Virus record (IMG/VR): IMGVR_UViG_3300036828_000838
Coordinates: 1-23,380 of that record
Strand: one strand, 5' to 3'
From: a virus
Length of the DNA stretch: 23,380 nucleotides
Below the pieces are notes generated by a model, which worked only from the letters and a program-made list of their open reading frames with translations, was not told the DNA's origin and made no database searches. Of the stretch, positions 13,110 through 19,596 are shown piece by piece (positions within the stretch are counted from its first letter, which is position 1; every line of letters begins with the position of its first letter). The position numbers were made by a program, and so were the translations under genes.

Positions 13110-14470
13110 TTCGCCTCTCCCTTTCCTCTCGCTGCTGTCCCGGCGAGTCGGGTTTTGCGTGCGGTATTGCGCAGCTTGCGGCCTGTGTCAACTAATACAG
13201 AGCCGATTGCGATAGCTGGTGCTGTCTCCTCAACGATGTCGCACCGAATGCCTGCCTCCTCTGCCTTGTAGGTCAACATCGCAACAGCAGCAGCAGGCGC
13301 CATGGATAAAACATTACGGTTGAGCTCCGATACTGTGTCCGTAGCCGCTCCCCATTGCTTTTCGTCACCGTGCGGAGAGACAACGTGATCGCTGACCCTT
13401 GGCGTTATTATGGTCAGATCCTTGGCGCGGCTGACGAGCCTAGTGCTCCACACGTGGAGGGCGTCGCGCCGGATCCGCGCGCTACGCGCCGATAGGCTGC
13501 TGATCTCTTGGTTGGCCTCAACCCAATCTGGATCGCGCGGGCTGCGGCGTGGCCAGCGTTGGTCGCGCTCTGATTTGAGTTCATCAATTATCTCAGTCAA
13601 ATCGTGAGCACGCAACAGACCCTCTGGTGTTTCCGGTTCACCTGATACGCGCGCGAGACAATCTAGACCGTCAAACTCTACTGTGATCTTCCCGGTGCCG
13701 GGCTCTCTGCGCGGTGGCATCTCTACACAAATCGAGAACCACCACTTGTTGTTGCGCCAAAGAACGTCTGCGTTTTTGCAAATAACATTATCAAGCGGAA
13801 ACCGTCCGCGTGCGTGGATTGATCCGTTCACTCCCTTGAGCGTTAATCGCCAATTCTGCGTTCGCTTGCGTTCGGAAACCGGCTCCAACCGACAGCCGCT
13901 GCCGCTGCTACTCTTTTTGACGCCTTTAGTCGCTGTTGGATTGTGTACGTGGGGTATGCGTCGGCCGTCCTCGCTGCGCTGGTAGCGCGGATAGCCTGCG
14001 CGTGCTCCGGCGCCAGCCCGCGCGCGGCGATAGAAAGCGCTAAAGGCCTCATCCATCGATTTGGCAATACGATGAGGCGACCAAACCGAGAGCGCAGCCC
14101 ACTCCGGACACTCATGCCGTAGCTGGGTAACCTCGCTGGTCATGTCAAAGAATGAATAGCTCGCCTTGTCCTCGCTGTGGAGGACGCCGCGTTGACCCTT
14201 AGTGCGCCGCCAAATGTCCTCGTGGCGTTGCAAAAATGCGTTCCACAACTGCGCCATCATGCGGCGTTGGGTATGCAGCTGGCATTTTTGTTCTTCAGTC
14301 GGGTAAATTTGAAATATGTACCGGCGGAAGACAGTGATGTTGCGGCTGCCGGCGCCTGGCTCCGCTCGGACTCTCTCGCTGTTGTCCAGGCGAGCCTGGT
14401 TGTGTTCCGGCCAACATGGCGTTCTCTCGCTGTTGTCCCGGCGAGCCGGGTTATCGTTGTTATCTAGCAT
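13106..14470 (-). CDS. TnpB/Cas12-like protein with degraded RuvC motifs
   Basis: 454 aa. Two translated hairpin elements occupy residues about 5-34 (NPARRDNSER; NQARLDNSER). The TnpB-type wedge/REC part follows. RRYIFQIYPTEEQ (49-61) is the family's 'K.rlYPT.eQ' start, SPHRIAKSMDEAFSAFYRRA (131-150) and GYPRYQRSEDGRR continue it, and ADVLWRNNKWWFSICVEM (234-251) is the last strand before RuvC. RuvC-I may survive (FDGLDCLARVSG, Asp267). RuvC-II reads DLTIITPRVS where 'vvEdL' is expected, so the Glu is missing. YKAEEAGI (401-408) marks the approach to RuvC-III, but the CxxC zinc ribbon is absent and only VDTGRKLRNTAR stands in the D-x-N-A-A region. Nuclease activity is therefore doubtful. This is like TldR or Cas12m proteins, which bind DNA by RNA guide without cutting. 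No TnpA is nearby. Confidence 0.8.
   Translation of the reverse strand: MLDNNDNPARRDNSERTPCWPEHNQARLDNSERVRAEPGAGSRNITVFRRYIFQIYPTEEQKCQLHTQRRMMAQLWNAFLQRHEDIWRRTKGQRGVLHSEDKASYSFFDMTSEVTQLRHECPEWAALSVWSPHRIAKSMDEAFSAFYRRARAGAGARAGYPRYQRSEDGRRIPHVHNPTATKGVKKSSSGSGCRLEPVSERKRTQNWRLTLKGVNGSIHARGRFPLDNVICKNADVLWRNNKWWFSICVEMPPRREPGTGKITVEFDGLDCLARVSGEPETPEGLLRAHDLTEIIDELKSERDQRWPRRSPRDPDWVEANQEISSLSARSARIRRDALHVWSTRLVSRAKDLTIITPRVSDHVVSPHGDEKQWGAATDTVSELNRNVLSMAPAAAVAMLTYKAEEAGIRCDIVEETAPAIAIGSVLVDTGRKLRNTARKTRLAGTAARGKGEAK
13126..13152 (-). repeat. Hairpin element forming the C-terminus of the TnpB/Cas12-like gene
   Basis: A copy with one loop-proximal stem change (CCCGA opposite CCGGG) and linker ACAGCA. 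It is translated as TRLAGTAARG, six residues before the stop. In TnpB systems the omega-RNA begins in the 3' end of tnpB, so this placement matches where a guide scaffold would be expected. Confidence 0.85.
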
Positions 14471-14856
14471 TAACGTACCTATGCCAACCGTGAGCTGCTC
14501 TCTCGCTGTTGTCCCGGCGAGCCGGGTTGGTGGTTGCTGCCCCAGGCATGACCCGAGCGGCGGCCCCCTCTCGCTGAACCTTCTCTCGCTGTTGTCCCGG
14601 CGAGCCGGGTTAGATCCTTTCGCGCTAATTCCCGAACCTCTCGCTGTTGTCCCGGCGAGCCGGGTGTCGTCCGCTCGCGCTCACACTCTCGCTGTTGTCC
14701 CGGCGAGCCGGATTGTTGGTTTGCTCCATGATGTTGTGGAACGATGAGCGCCACCTCTCGCTGTTGTCCCGGCGAGCCGGGTTAATCGTTGCTGAGATCG
14801 GCCAGTGCGCGCGCGGGACCACCTTCCTCTCGCTGTTGTCGTCCCGGCGAGCCGGG
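14373..14856 (-). repeat. Array of eight hairpin elements plus one tail fragment, upstream of and into the TnpB/Cas12-like gene
   Basis: Full copies start (+ coordinates) at 14373, 14424, 14500, 14583, 14638, 14686, 14755 and 14827, with a tail-only fragment at 14568. The first two lie inside the coding region. The others fill the gene-free stretch 14471-14870, which would be the leader. Gaps are 21-56 nt and unlike each other. The copy at 14373 has a compensated stem (CCAGG with CCTGG). The 14827 copy carries a GAC insertion in the linker. Frames open across the array only translate the repeat and are not genes. Confidence 0.92.
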
Positions 14857-14870
14857 CATCAAAAAATAAT

Positions 14871-15767
14871 TCATCGTGCTTTCGCCATACTATAGCGGTC
14901 GTTAATCCAACCAGATATTCGTGTCACATCTTGTACCATGTCGTCCGCCAACAGCCCAGGCCTCCAAGTCGCGAAGCGGCCTAGCGAAAAGATACCGTGG
15001 TGGTCAGTGGCCCAATACATAAAATCCTTCCTGATGTTATCATCAATTGGTTGAATTTTCGCGTAGGGCTGCTGGTGAACGGTGATAGAGCTAAACTTAT
15101 CCTCTGGGATCCCTAGCAGCGCGCTAGCGCTGGTGATGATACCTATGTTGCTCCAATCGCTTTCACCGCTCTCGATGATCGCTTCGCTACCGGTGATGCT
15201 GATGCGGGTTATCGGATTGGCCGGGTCTGGAATCAGCAGCGAAACGTAGGCATCGCAGTCCGCTATTTGCGCGTGGATGTTGCGGCCGCTGTGATGGCGG
15301 AATTGCGGTCCTCTATATTTCAGTATCTCCATCAACCGCGGCATCGGGATGGTCGAAATGATCGGCTGTGTCCAGTCGCTGTCAAAGTCAAACTCGCGAT
15401 CAAGAAGAATAGCATCCGAAGGGATTTGCCCGGCCATGCGCATAATCAAGTCGGCTGGCGCCACGTAGCGGGTGTCTACTACAGTGCCAGAGACTATAGA
15501 GCGATCGCTCCGGTACTGGCCGGTCGCCTTGAAGGAATAGGCGAGTGCGTCCGCTATCGGATTGCCCCAGGCAACTGCGCTCTTGATCATCGTCACCTTC
15601 CGGAACGGTATGCCAAGAACGTCCGCCACCTTGGTGCTGCGAAAGCGCAAGACCGCGGTGTGATTATTTGGCAGTGTTGCTTGCCGCTCAAAAACCACCG
15701 GCTCCATCCTGTGAAGCATGTTCGCCGCAAGCAGTCCCGCCATTCCGGCCCCGACAATTGAAAGCAT
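14871..15767 (-). CDS. FAD-dependent oxidoreductase-like protein
   Basis: 298 aa. It starts with a Rossmann dinucleotide motif, MLSIVGAGMAGLLAANML (GxGxxG), then VVFERQ (the acidic residue at the end of strand 2). It ends with GIFSLGRFATWRPGLLADDM, the 'G.RfA.W...l~dd~v' closing motif typical of FAD enzymes of the UDP-galactopyranose mutase/amine-oxidase type seen in phages. The reaction is unknown. Because ThyX is flavin-dependent and lies a few genes downstream, a shared role in nucleotide or base modification is conceivable but unproven. The start follows the 303-aa gene by 32 nt. Confidence 0.8.
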   Translation of the reverse strand: MLSIVGAGMAGLLAANMLHRMEPVVFERQATLPNNHTAVLRFRSTKVADVLGIPFRKVTMIKSAVAWGNPIADALAYSFKATGQYRSDRSIVSGTVVDTRYVAPADLIMRMAGQIPSDAILLDREFDFDSDWTQPIISTIPMPRLMEILKYRGPQFRHHSGRNIHAQIADCDAYVSLLIPDPANPITRISITGSEAIIESGESDWSNIGIITSASALLGIPEDKFSSITVHQQPYAKIQPIDDNIRKDFMYWATDHHGIFSLGRFATWRPGLLADDMVQDVTRISGWINDRYSMAKAR

Positions 15768-15799
15768 GCGCTAGCTCCATTTTCTTTTCTCTTGTTTTT

Positions 15800-16711
15800 T
15801 TACATCGGATTGTCAGCGTCAGCGTGGTCTTCAACAGTAGGCGGAGTTTCAGCCGCCTGAACGCCGCTCAGGAAGGCCTCGTGCAAGGTCTTCCCGCGAA
15901 TGAACTCAATTTTACTCGCGCGCCGCTCAAACTTGATCTCCCACATATGCCAGGTTCCCATCTGGTTTGTGCGTGGGCGGGTACGCATCCGGTAGATGCC
16001 GTCCCAGCTGGGGACGCTTTTACCGGAGGCGGTTAGCCTCTGGTTCATGACCATCATCCAGGTGCGCGAGGTAGTGTGGCCAGTCCCGCTCATTGGGATA
16101 ACGTACGGCAGCGCCATACCGTTGTTCAGCGCGTAGCCAATGTGGTTGCGGTTCATAATGACTTCATTGCCGTTGGGTCGGGTATATTTGATCTTGTTTG
16201 GATTGCGCGGGTCTTTGCTAACGATAATGTCCGCGATAGGGCACTGCTCCGCTTTGGCTAAGTTCGGATGGCGCGCGACAAAACCGCCTCCGCGCTCGCG
16301 TGGGATCCACTCCAGCCAGCTGATCTCAAAATAGCAAGGCTGGAACAAGAGACCATCGTCACTCTTAATAAGCGGATTAGGCGCGTTGCGTAGCCAGATA
16401 TCGCCCGCCTTGGCTCCATCTAGATAACTCTGATTGCTATCGTCAACCTGCGGCGAGCCCTTCTGCAGAATGTAAATCAGCGGAACGAGATTATCCGCGG
16501 CCGACTTGCTCAGGCCCTGGTCGGCATACTTTTCCAGCTCCTCCATATCCACTGGCTGGTCGTCAGCCGCTCTCGCTGTTGTCTCGGCGAGCCGAGTTTC
16601 GTCATTGGCGAGCATTAACTCTTGCTGGTTTTCTTCTCTCTCGCTGTTATCCCGGCGAGCCGGGTTATCATTGCTGTTTTCTTTAGTGAGTTGTTCTTTG
16701 GCTTTGGCCAT
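15800..16711 (-). CDS. 303-aa conserved phage protein with two translated hairpin elements
   Basis: Excellent ribosome binding site (AAAGGAG, 6 nt from ATG). The N-terminal tail (1-60) is low complexity and contains the element twice: NPARRDNSER in one frame and TRLAETTARA in another. The folded part begins about residue 65 (ADNLVPLIYILQKGSPQVDD) and continues with EISWLEWIPRERGGGFVARH, RNHIGYALNNGMALPYVIPM and GTWHMWEIKFERR. This layout resembles phage proteins encoded beside replication genes, often thought to bind single-stranded DNA. That function is a guess from context. The insertions sit only in the disordered tail. Confidence 0.75.
   Translation of the reverse strand: MAKAKEQLTKENSNDNPARRDNSEREENQQELMLANDETRLAETTARAADDQPVDMEELEKYADQGLSKSAADNLVPLIYILQKGSPQVDDSNQSYLDGAKAGDIWLRNAPNPLIKSDDGLLFQPCYFEISWLEWIPRERGGGFVARHPNLAKAEQCPIADIIVSKDPRNPNKIKYTRPNGNEVIMNRNHIGYALNNGMALPYVIPMSGTGHTTSRTWMMVMNQRLTASGKSVPSWDGIYRMRTRPRTNQMGTWHMWEIKFERRASKIEFIRGKTLHEAFLSGVQAAETPPTVEDHADADNPM
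16570..16664 (-). repeat. Two in-frame hairpin elements in the 303-aa gene
   Basis: Copies at 16570-16596 and 16638-16664. The first has a fully compensated stem (CTCGG/CCGAG), keeping the hairpin while changing codons. The second has linker ATAACA. They are translated in two different frames. Confidence 0.9.
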
Positions 16712-16943
16712 TTGGCTCTCCTTTATCTTTATTACAAAACCTATGCAGATCCTTACGCATGAACTCGATCAGCAAGCCTAGTGTTTCGAATTTTTGTTCT
16801 TTACTGTCATATGACTCATTGATGGCAAAGGCAACTAAACGAGCGCATACCGTCGCGATATCTAACAAATCCTCGCCCTCAATTGATTTGGATATCCTCA
16901 TAGACAGGCTGTTCAATTTTTCTTCTTGGTGTTGCTTCATCAT
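16683..16943 (-). CDS. 86-aa helical hypothetical protein
   Basis: MMKQHQEEKLNSLSMRISKS then IEGEDLLDIATVCARLVAFA and LGLLIEFMRKDLHRFCNK: an all-helical protein. Its last 29 nt overlap the start and ribosome binding site of the 303-aa gene, so translation of the two is linked. Its leader contains a hairpin element (16969) followed at once by a 24-nt duplicate of 17064-17087. Function unknown. Confidence 0.6.
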   Translation of the reverse strand: MMKQHQEEKLNSLSMRISKSIEGEDLLDIATVCARLVAFAINESYDSKEQKFETLGLLIEFMRKDLHRFCNKDKGEPNGQSQRTTH

Positions 16944-16944
16944 T

Positions 16945-16968
16945 GCGGTTCCGTGGCCAGGCCTTGTA
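16945..16968 (-). repeat. 24-nt guide-like copy of 17064-17087 directly 3' of an element
   Basis: In RNA sense it starts TACAAGGCCTGGCC. It matches 17064-17087 at 23 of 24 positions, and its first base abuts the tail of the element at 16969. The match ends exactly at the element boundary. Confidence 0.8.
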
Positions 16969-16995
16969 CTCTCGCTATTGCCTCGGCGAGCCGAG
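16969..16995 (-). repeat. Hairpin element with compensated stem
   Basis: The stem is CTCGG/CCGAG, the loop is unchanged, the linker is GCAATA, and the tail GCGAGAG. It overlaps the 3' end of the 72-aa ORF (translated ILGSPRQ-stop) and lies in the leader of the 86-aa gene. Confidence 0.9.
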
Positions 16996-17193
16996 TATTG
17001 GTCTTGGACGTGGCAAAGGTATCAACTCTGTTGAACTCAACTCACACTTGAACTGGCTGCCAGGCGGTTCCGCGGCCAGGCCTTGTAAGACACAGGCCCG
17101 CTCGGAGCGATAGCGTCCAGCGCTGCGCCAGACGCAATCGCCGTCATAATTGTTACAGATGTGGAGCACCAGGAGATATTCAATCATCATCAT
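16975..17193 (-). CDS. Small cysteine-containing hypothetical protein
   Basis: 72 aa, MMMIEYLLVLHICNNYDGDC ... GRYRSERACVLQGL ... FKCELSS. The four Cys in a C..C-W, AC, C pattern resemble small phage proteins of unknown function. The C-terminal end runs into a hairpin element and stops inside its linker. The ribosome binding site is weak. The segment coding for VLQGLAAEP is the near-identical partner of 16945-16968. Confidence 0.5.
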   Translation of the reverse strand: MMMIEYLLVLHICNNYDGDCVWRSAGRYRSERACVLQGLAAEPPGSQFKCELSSTELIPLPRPRPILGSPRQ

Positions 17194-17219
17194 AGCCAGT
17201 CATCTTGTACTCTTCCACA

Positions 17220-17535
17220 CTCTCGCTGTTGTCCCGGCGTTGCTCGCTGGACAAGGCCTCTCGCTTTTGTCCCAGCCGGGTATTTATTTGATGGCTTGCT
17301 AGGTTTCATGGCCAATGCTAATACTCGCTGTGTCCAGCGAGCAAGGGTGGGAGCCAAACCTGGCCTTGTAGTGCCTTGAACACTTGCCCGTTGCCATCGC
17401 GGTTGCAGGAGAGAATATCCCACCCTTTGCTTGTTGTCACACAATTTTGTAGTTCATAGTTTTATATCAAGGGTGCTCGACGCGGTGCGTCGCCTCAGCT
17501 CGCATTCGCTCTCGCTTTTGCCACGGCGAGCCGGG
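17220..17535 (-). repeat. Degenerate hairpin elements in a gene-poor stretch
   Basis: The stretch 17194-17575 has no convincing gene. It holds a copy broken in its hairpin (17220-17239), one that lost its loop (17258-17280), and one with a stem mismatch (17509-17535). An inverted repeat of TTGCTCGCTGGACA lies at 17241-17254, with its complement at 17327-17340. Positions 17433-17461 and 17538-17564 are near-identical direct repeats (GTTGTCACRCAATT...). They bracket the third element and the 31-nt sequence attached to it. Confidence 0.75.
17478..17508 (-). repeat. 31-nt guide-like copy of 510-540 directly 3' of an element
   Basis: It matches 510-540 at 30 of 31 positions, including an uninterrupted 28 nt, and abuts the tail of the element at 17509 with no gap. 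In RNA sense it begins CGAATGCGAGCTGAGGCG and is sense to the small gene at 400-624, 17 kb away. Confidence 0.9.
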
Positions 17536-17575
17536 TAGTTGTCACGCAATTGTAGTCCATAGTTACGCATATTTG

Positions 17576-18151
17576 TCAATCCTTACGTGGCTTGAGCTCA
17601 GCGATGCGCCCCACGCGCGCGCCGATAGTTTCAAGGTCTGGTATCTCTCCGCCATTTGCGAATTGCTCTCTTAGCCAAGCGGTCAGCGTTTGGTGGTGGA
17701 CGGTCTCGGCCACTTCAGGATCGATCTGATACTGTAATCGCAGAAAGTCTACAATGGCGGTGGCCAGCTCGTGCTCGCCGCGCGCCAAATTGATACGCAA
17801 TTGGGTCTTGATCAAATCGCCATTGCCAGAGGCTTCCAGCGCTGCGAATGCCGCTGCGCGCTTTTCAGGCGGCCAATTGGCCGCGATGTTAGCGTAGATA
17901 TAAGGCTCCAGGATAAGATCATAAGCCGGCATATTGTCCTTGGCCGGAAGGCCTATGCGGTCCATGCCGATGTTATCCATCATGTTTGGTAGCGTCTCAA
18001 ATTGAAGCTCACGCATCTGTCTCTTTGCTAGTTCCAGCCGTTCTTCAAGCTCTTTGATCGTTATATCTAAATCGCGTAGCTCTGCAGCCGTCTGGCGTAG
18101 CAAATCGACGCGTTCGCGCGCTACTGTTTGGATTGTATCGCTCTCGTCCAT
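17576..18151 (-). CDS. Phage helical protein (Gam-like layout), function unknown
   Basis: 191 aa from ATG at 18151. The N-terminal coiled coil (about 10-55, LRDLDITIKELEERLELAKR) is followed by LPNMMDNIGMDRIGL and an alpha/beta body. It then has VHHQTLTAWLREQF, matching the 'VHp.TL.afvRE.l..G..iP' segment of a family encoded beside ssDNA-binding proteins in many tailed phages. The tail AGCGAGAG of the element at 18158 lies 7 nt before the ATG and is the only Shine-Dalgarno-like sequence available, so the element may set this gene's translation. First gene of the left arm. Confidence 0.75.
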   Translation of the reverse strand: MDESDTIQTVARERVDLLRQTAAELRDLDITIKELEERLELAKRQMRELQFETLPNMMDNIGMDRIGLPAKDNMPAYDLILEPYIYANIAANWPPEKRAAAFAALEASGNGDLIKTQLRINLARGEHELATAIVDFLRLQYQIDPEVAETVHHQTLTAWLREQFANGGEIPDLETIGARVGRIAELKPRKD

Positions 18152-18157
18152 CAATTT

Positions 18158-18327
18158 CTCTCGCTATTGTCCCGGCGAGCCGAGTATTATCTCACGTGCG
18201 GCGTGCGCTCACACTCGCGCACACGGCTAGAGCTAGCCTCTCGCTATTGTCCCGGCGAGCCGGGTATCACTCTCATCAGACAACAAAAAGCTATATCCAG
18301 CTCTCGCTATTGTCCCGGCGAGCCGGG
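18158..18327 (-). repeat. Three hairpin elements in the leader of the left arm
   Basis: Copies at 18158-18184, 18238-18264 and 18301-18327, all with linker ACAATA. The first has a C-U-C-G-G stem kept by a G.U pair. Intervening sequences are 53 and 36 nt and unrelated. A leftward transcript would carry all three ahead of its first gene. Confidence 0.92.
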
Positions 18328-18669
18328 TATTTGACTTGACTCAAGGGGAAAAGTGGAGGCTGGACCTATACTCGACAGGGAGGTACAACCTGAAAAGATC
18401 CAGCCTCCTAAGTTGGCCTTGCGATTGCGACTCGAAACAAGGCCAGATCGATCAATACTCCCAAACCAGAAAAAAAGAAAGCGAAAAGTTTTTCACTCAA
18501 CCGATTTTTTTTATCTTTGTATAAGTGCTTGATTTTACTAATGTTTTATGGTACAAGGTAAAGGGTTACCGTCCGGCCGGATTTGGTACTTTACTTATCG
18601 ATGGTAAGGGCGCTAGCCTCTCGGAACAACGTCCAAAGCTCCCATAACTAAGACACAAGGCCGCACGTG
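18328..18669. promoter_or_regulatory. Divergent intergenic region with stem-loops
   Basis: No gene is seen. It contains an inverted repeat GGAGGCTGGA (18355-18364) with TCCAGCCTCC (18399-18408), which encloses a smaller AGGTACAACCT palindrome. A second one is TGGCCTTG (18414-18421) with CAAGGCCA (18438-18445). A T/C-rich tract on the - strand (CTTTCTTTTTTTCTGGTTT, near 18465-18485) resembles that near 23262-23280. TATAAG near 18521 is a possible + strand -10. Promoters for both arms must lie here or nearby, but exact ones cannot be fixed. Confidence 0.5.
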
Positions 18670-19596
18670 ATGACCACGATGCTGGCGGCGGCTCTAGCCT
18701 ATGCGCGCGTTGGACTGGCGGTCTTCCCCGCTCCGCCAGGATCCAAAATGTCGTACAAGGCCGCGCGCAACTATAGTGGCGTGCGCTGGGGAGCGACGCG
18801 TGACGAGACTGAGATAAGACGCGATTGGGCGCGCTGGCCCGACGCCAATATTGGATTGCCCACCGGCCGCGATAACAAAATATTCGTCGTGGAGACCGAT
18901 ACCGCGGCCCACGGCGTCGATGGCGAAGCGGCACTGGCGGTGTGGACATCGCAGCAAGGCCAATTCCCGCTCACGCGTCTGGCGATATCGCCCAGCGGAT
19001 CGCGACACTATTATTTCACTTACCCGCCTAGTGGATTAGAAGTGAAGAATGATACTGGGAAAATACTGGGCGTTGGCGTAGATATCCGCGGCGAAGGTGG
19101 GATGGTGATCGCTCCGCCATCAATCAGAAGCGATGGGGTGTATAAGTGGGTTGTTAATGAACCTCCGGCGAAGGCGCCATATTGGTTGATCAAGCTGGTG
19201 TCCAGCGAGGTGAGGCGGAATAGGCGAAGCGCTATTGAAGAGGACTTTGGGTTGCTAAATGAAGATTATGTAGCGGCGACGGTCGATGCTATTTCAACTG
19301 CGTTGGACTGGCACACACGCAACAATGTTGGCATGGCAATCTTCACCGCTACAAATGGATCGTCACGCGGATTTGCGATATGGGATAAATGGCTGCAGCG
19401 CAGTGGTAAGTATAACATGAACGCGACGCGACAGCGCTGGCGCAAGATGGCCAGCTCGCCGCCTAACAATATTGGATATGGAACGCTCCATCATCTTGCT
19501 ATGAGGAATAGTCCGGAGTGGTTGAGTGAGCTGGATCGCAAGTTGATAACTAAAATGGAACAAAACTATCAGAACGCGGAGTATGAAGATGACTGA
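18670..19596 (+). CDS. PrimPol-type DNA primase/polymerase (bifunctional primase N-terminal domain)
   Basis: 308 aa. ATG at 18670 is preferred to GTG at 18667, with AAGG about 9 nt upstream. The N-terminal 180 residues fit the 'Prim-Pol' fold: YARVGLAVFPAPPGSK at the start, NIGLPTG, the metal-binding FVVETDTAAHGVDG (Glu75, Asp77) and SGSRHYYFTYP with His113, then GVDIRGEGGMVIAPPS. A C-terminal helical part of PriCT type follows. It makes primers for phage replication. It overlaps the helicase gene by 8 nt, a typical primase-helicase pair. Confidence 0.88.
   Translation: MTTMLAAALAYARVGLAVFPAPPGSKMSYKAARNYSGVRWGATRDETEIRRDWARWPDANIGLPTGRDNKIFVVETDTAAHGVDGEAALAVWTSQQGQFPLTRLAISPSGSRHYYFTYPPSGLEVKNDTGKILGVGVDIRGEGGMVIAPPSIRSDGVYKWVVNEPPAKAPYWLIKLVSSEVRRNRRSAIEEDFGLLNEDYVAATVDAISTALDWHTRNNVGMAIFTATNGSSRGFAIWDKWLQRSGKYNMNATRQRWRKMASSPPNNIGYGTLHHLAMRNSPEWLSELDRKLITKMEQNYQNAEYEDD

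Noticed and set aside
13106-14470. An active IS200/IS605-type transposon
   Set aside because: There is no TnpA tyrosine transposase, no recognisable left/right ends, and the RuvC motifs are degraded. The gene looks domesticated.
14479-14754. Open frame of 91 codons on the - strand across the repeat array
   Set aside because: It only translates successive hairpin elements (SPGQQRE-type peptides) and has no independent coding character. The + strand frames at 12297-12685 and 14316-14895 are the same kind of artefact.
12205-14856. A conventional CRISPR array
   Set aside because: The repeats are well conserved and face one way, but gaps run from 4 to 56 nt. Many copies are single or lie inside genes, and no cas1/cas2 is present. 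It is described as a CRISPR-like element family, not an array.
12143-14870. A complete type III toxin-antitoxin locus
   Set aside because: The repeat unit is ToxI-like in length and possible fold, but no ToxN/TenpN/CptN-like endoribonuclease could be recognised in the window.
17190-17444. 84-codon frame on the - strand
   Set aside because: It needs a TTG start, runs through decayed elements, and has no recognisable domain or ribosome binding site. Its overlap with the next ATG is not enough to call it.
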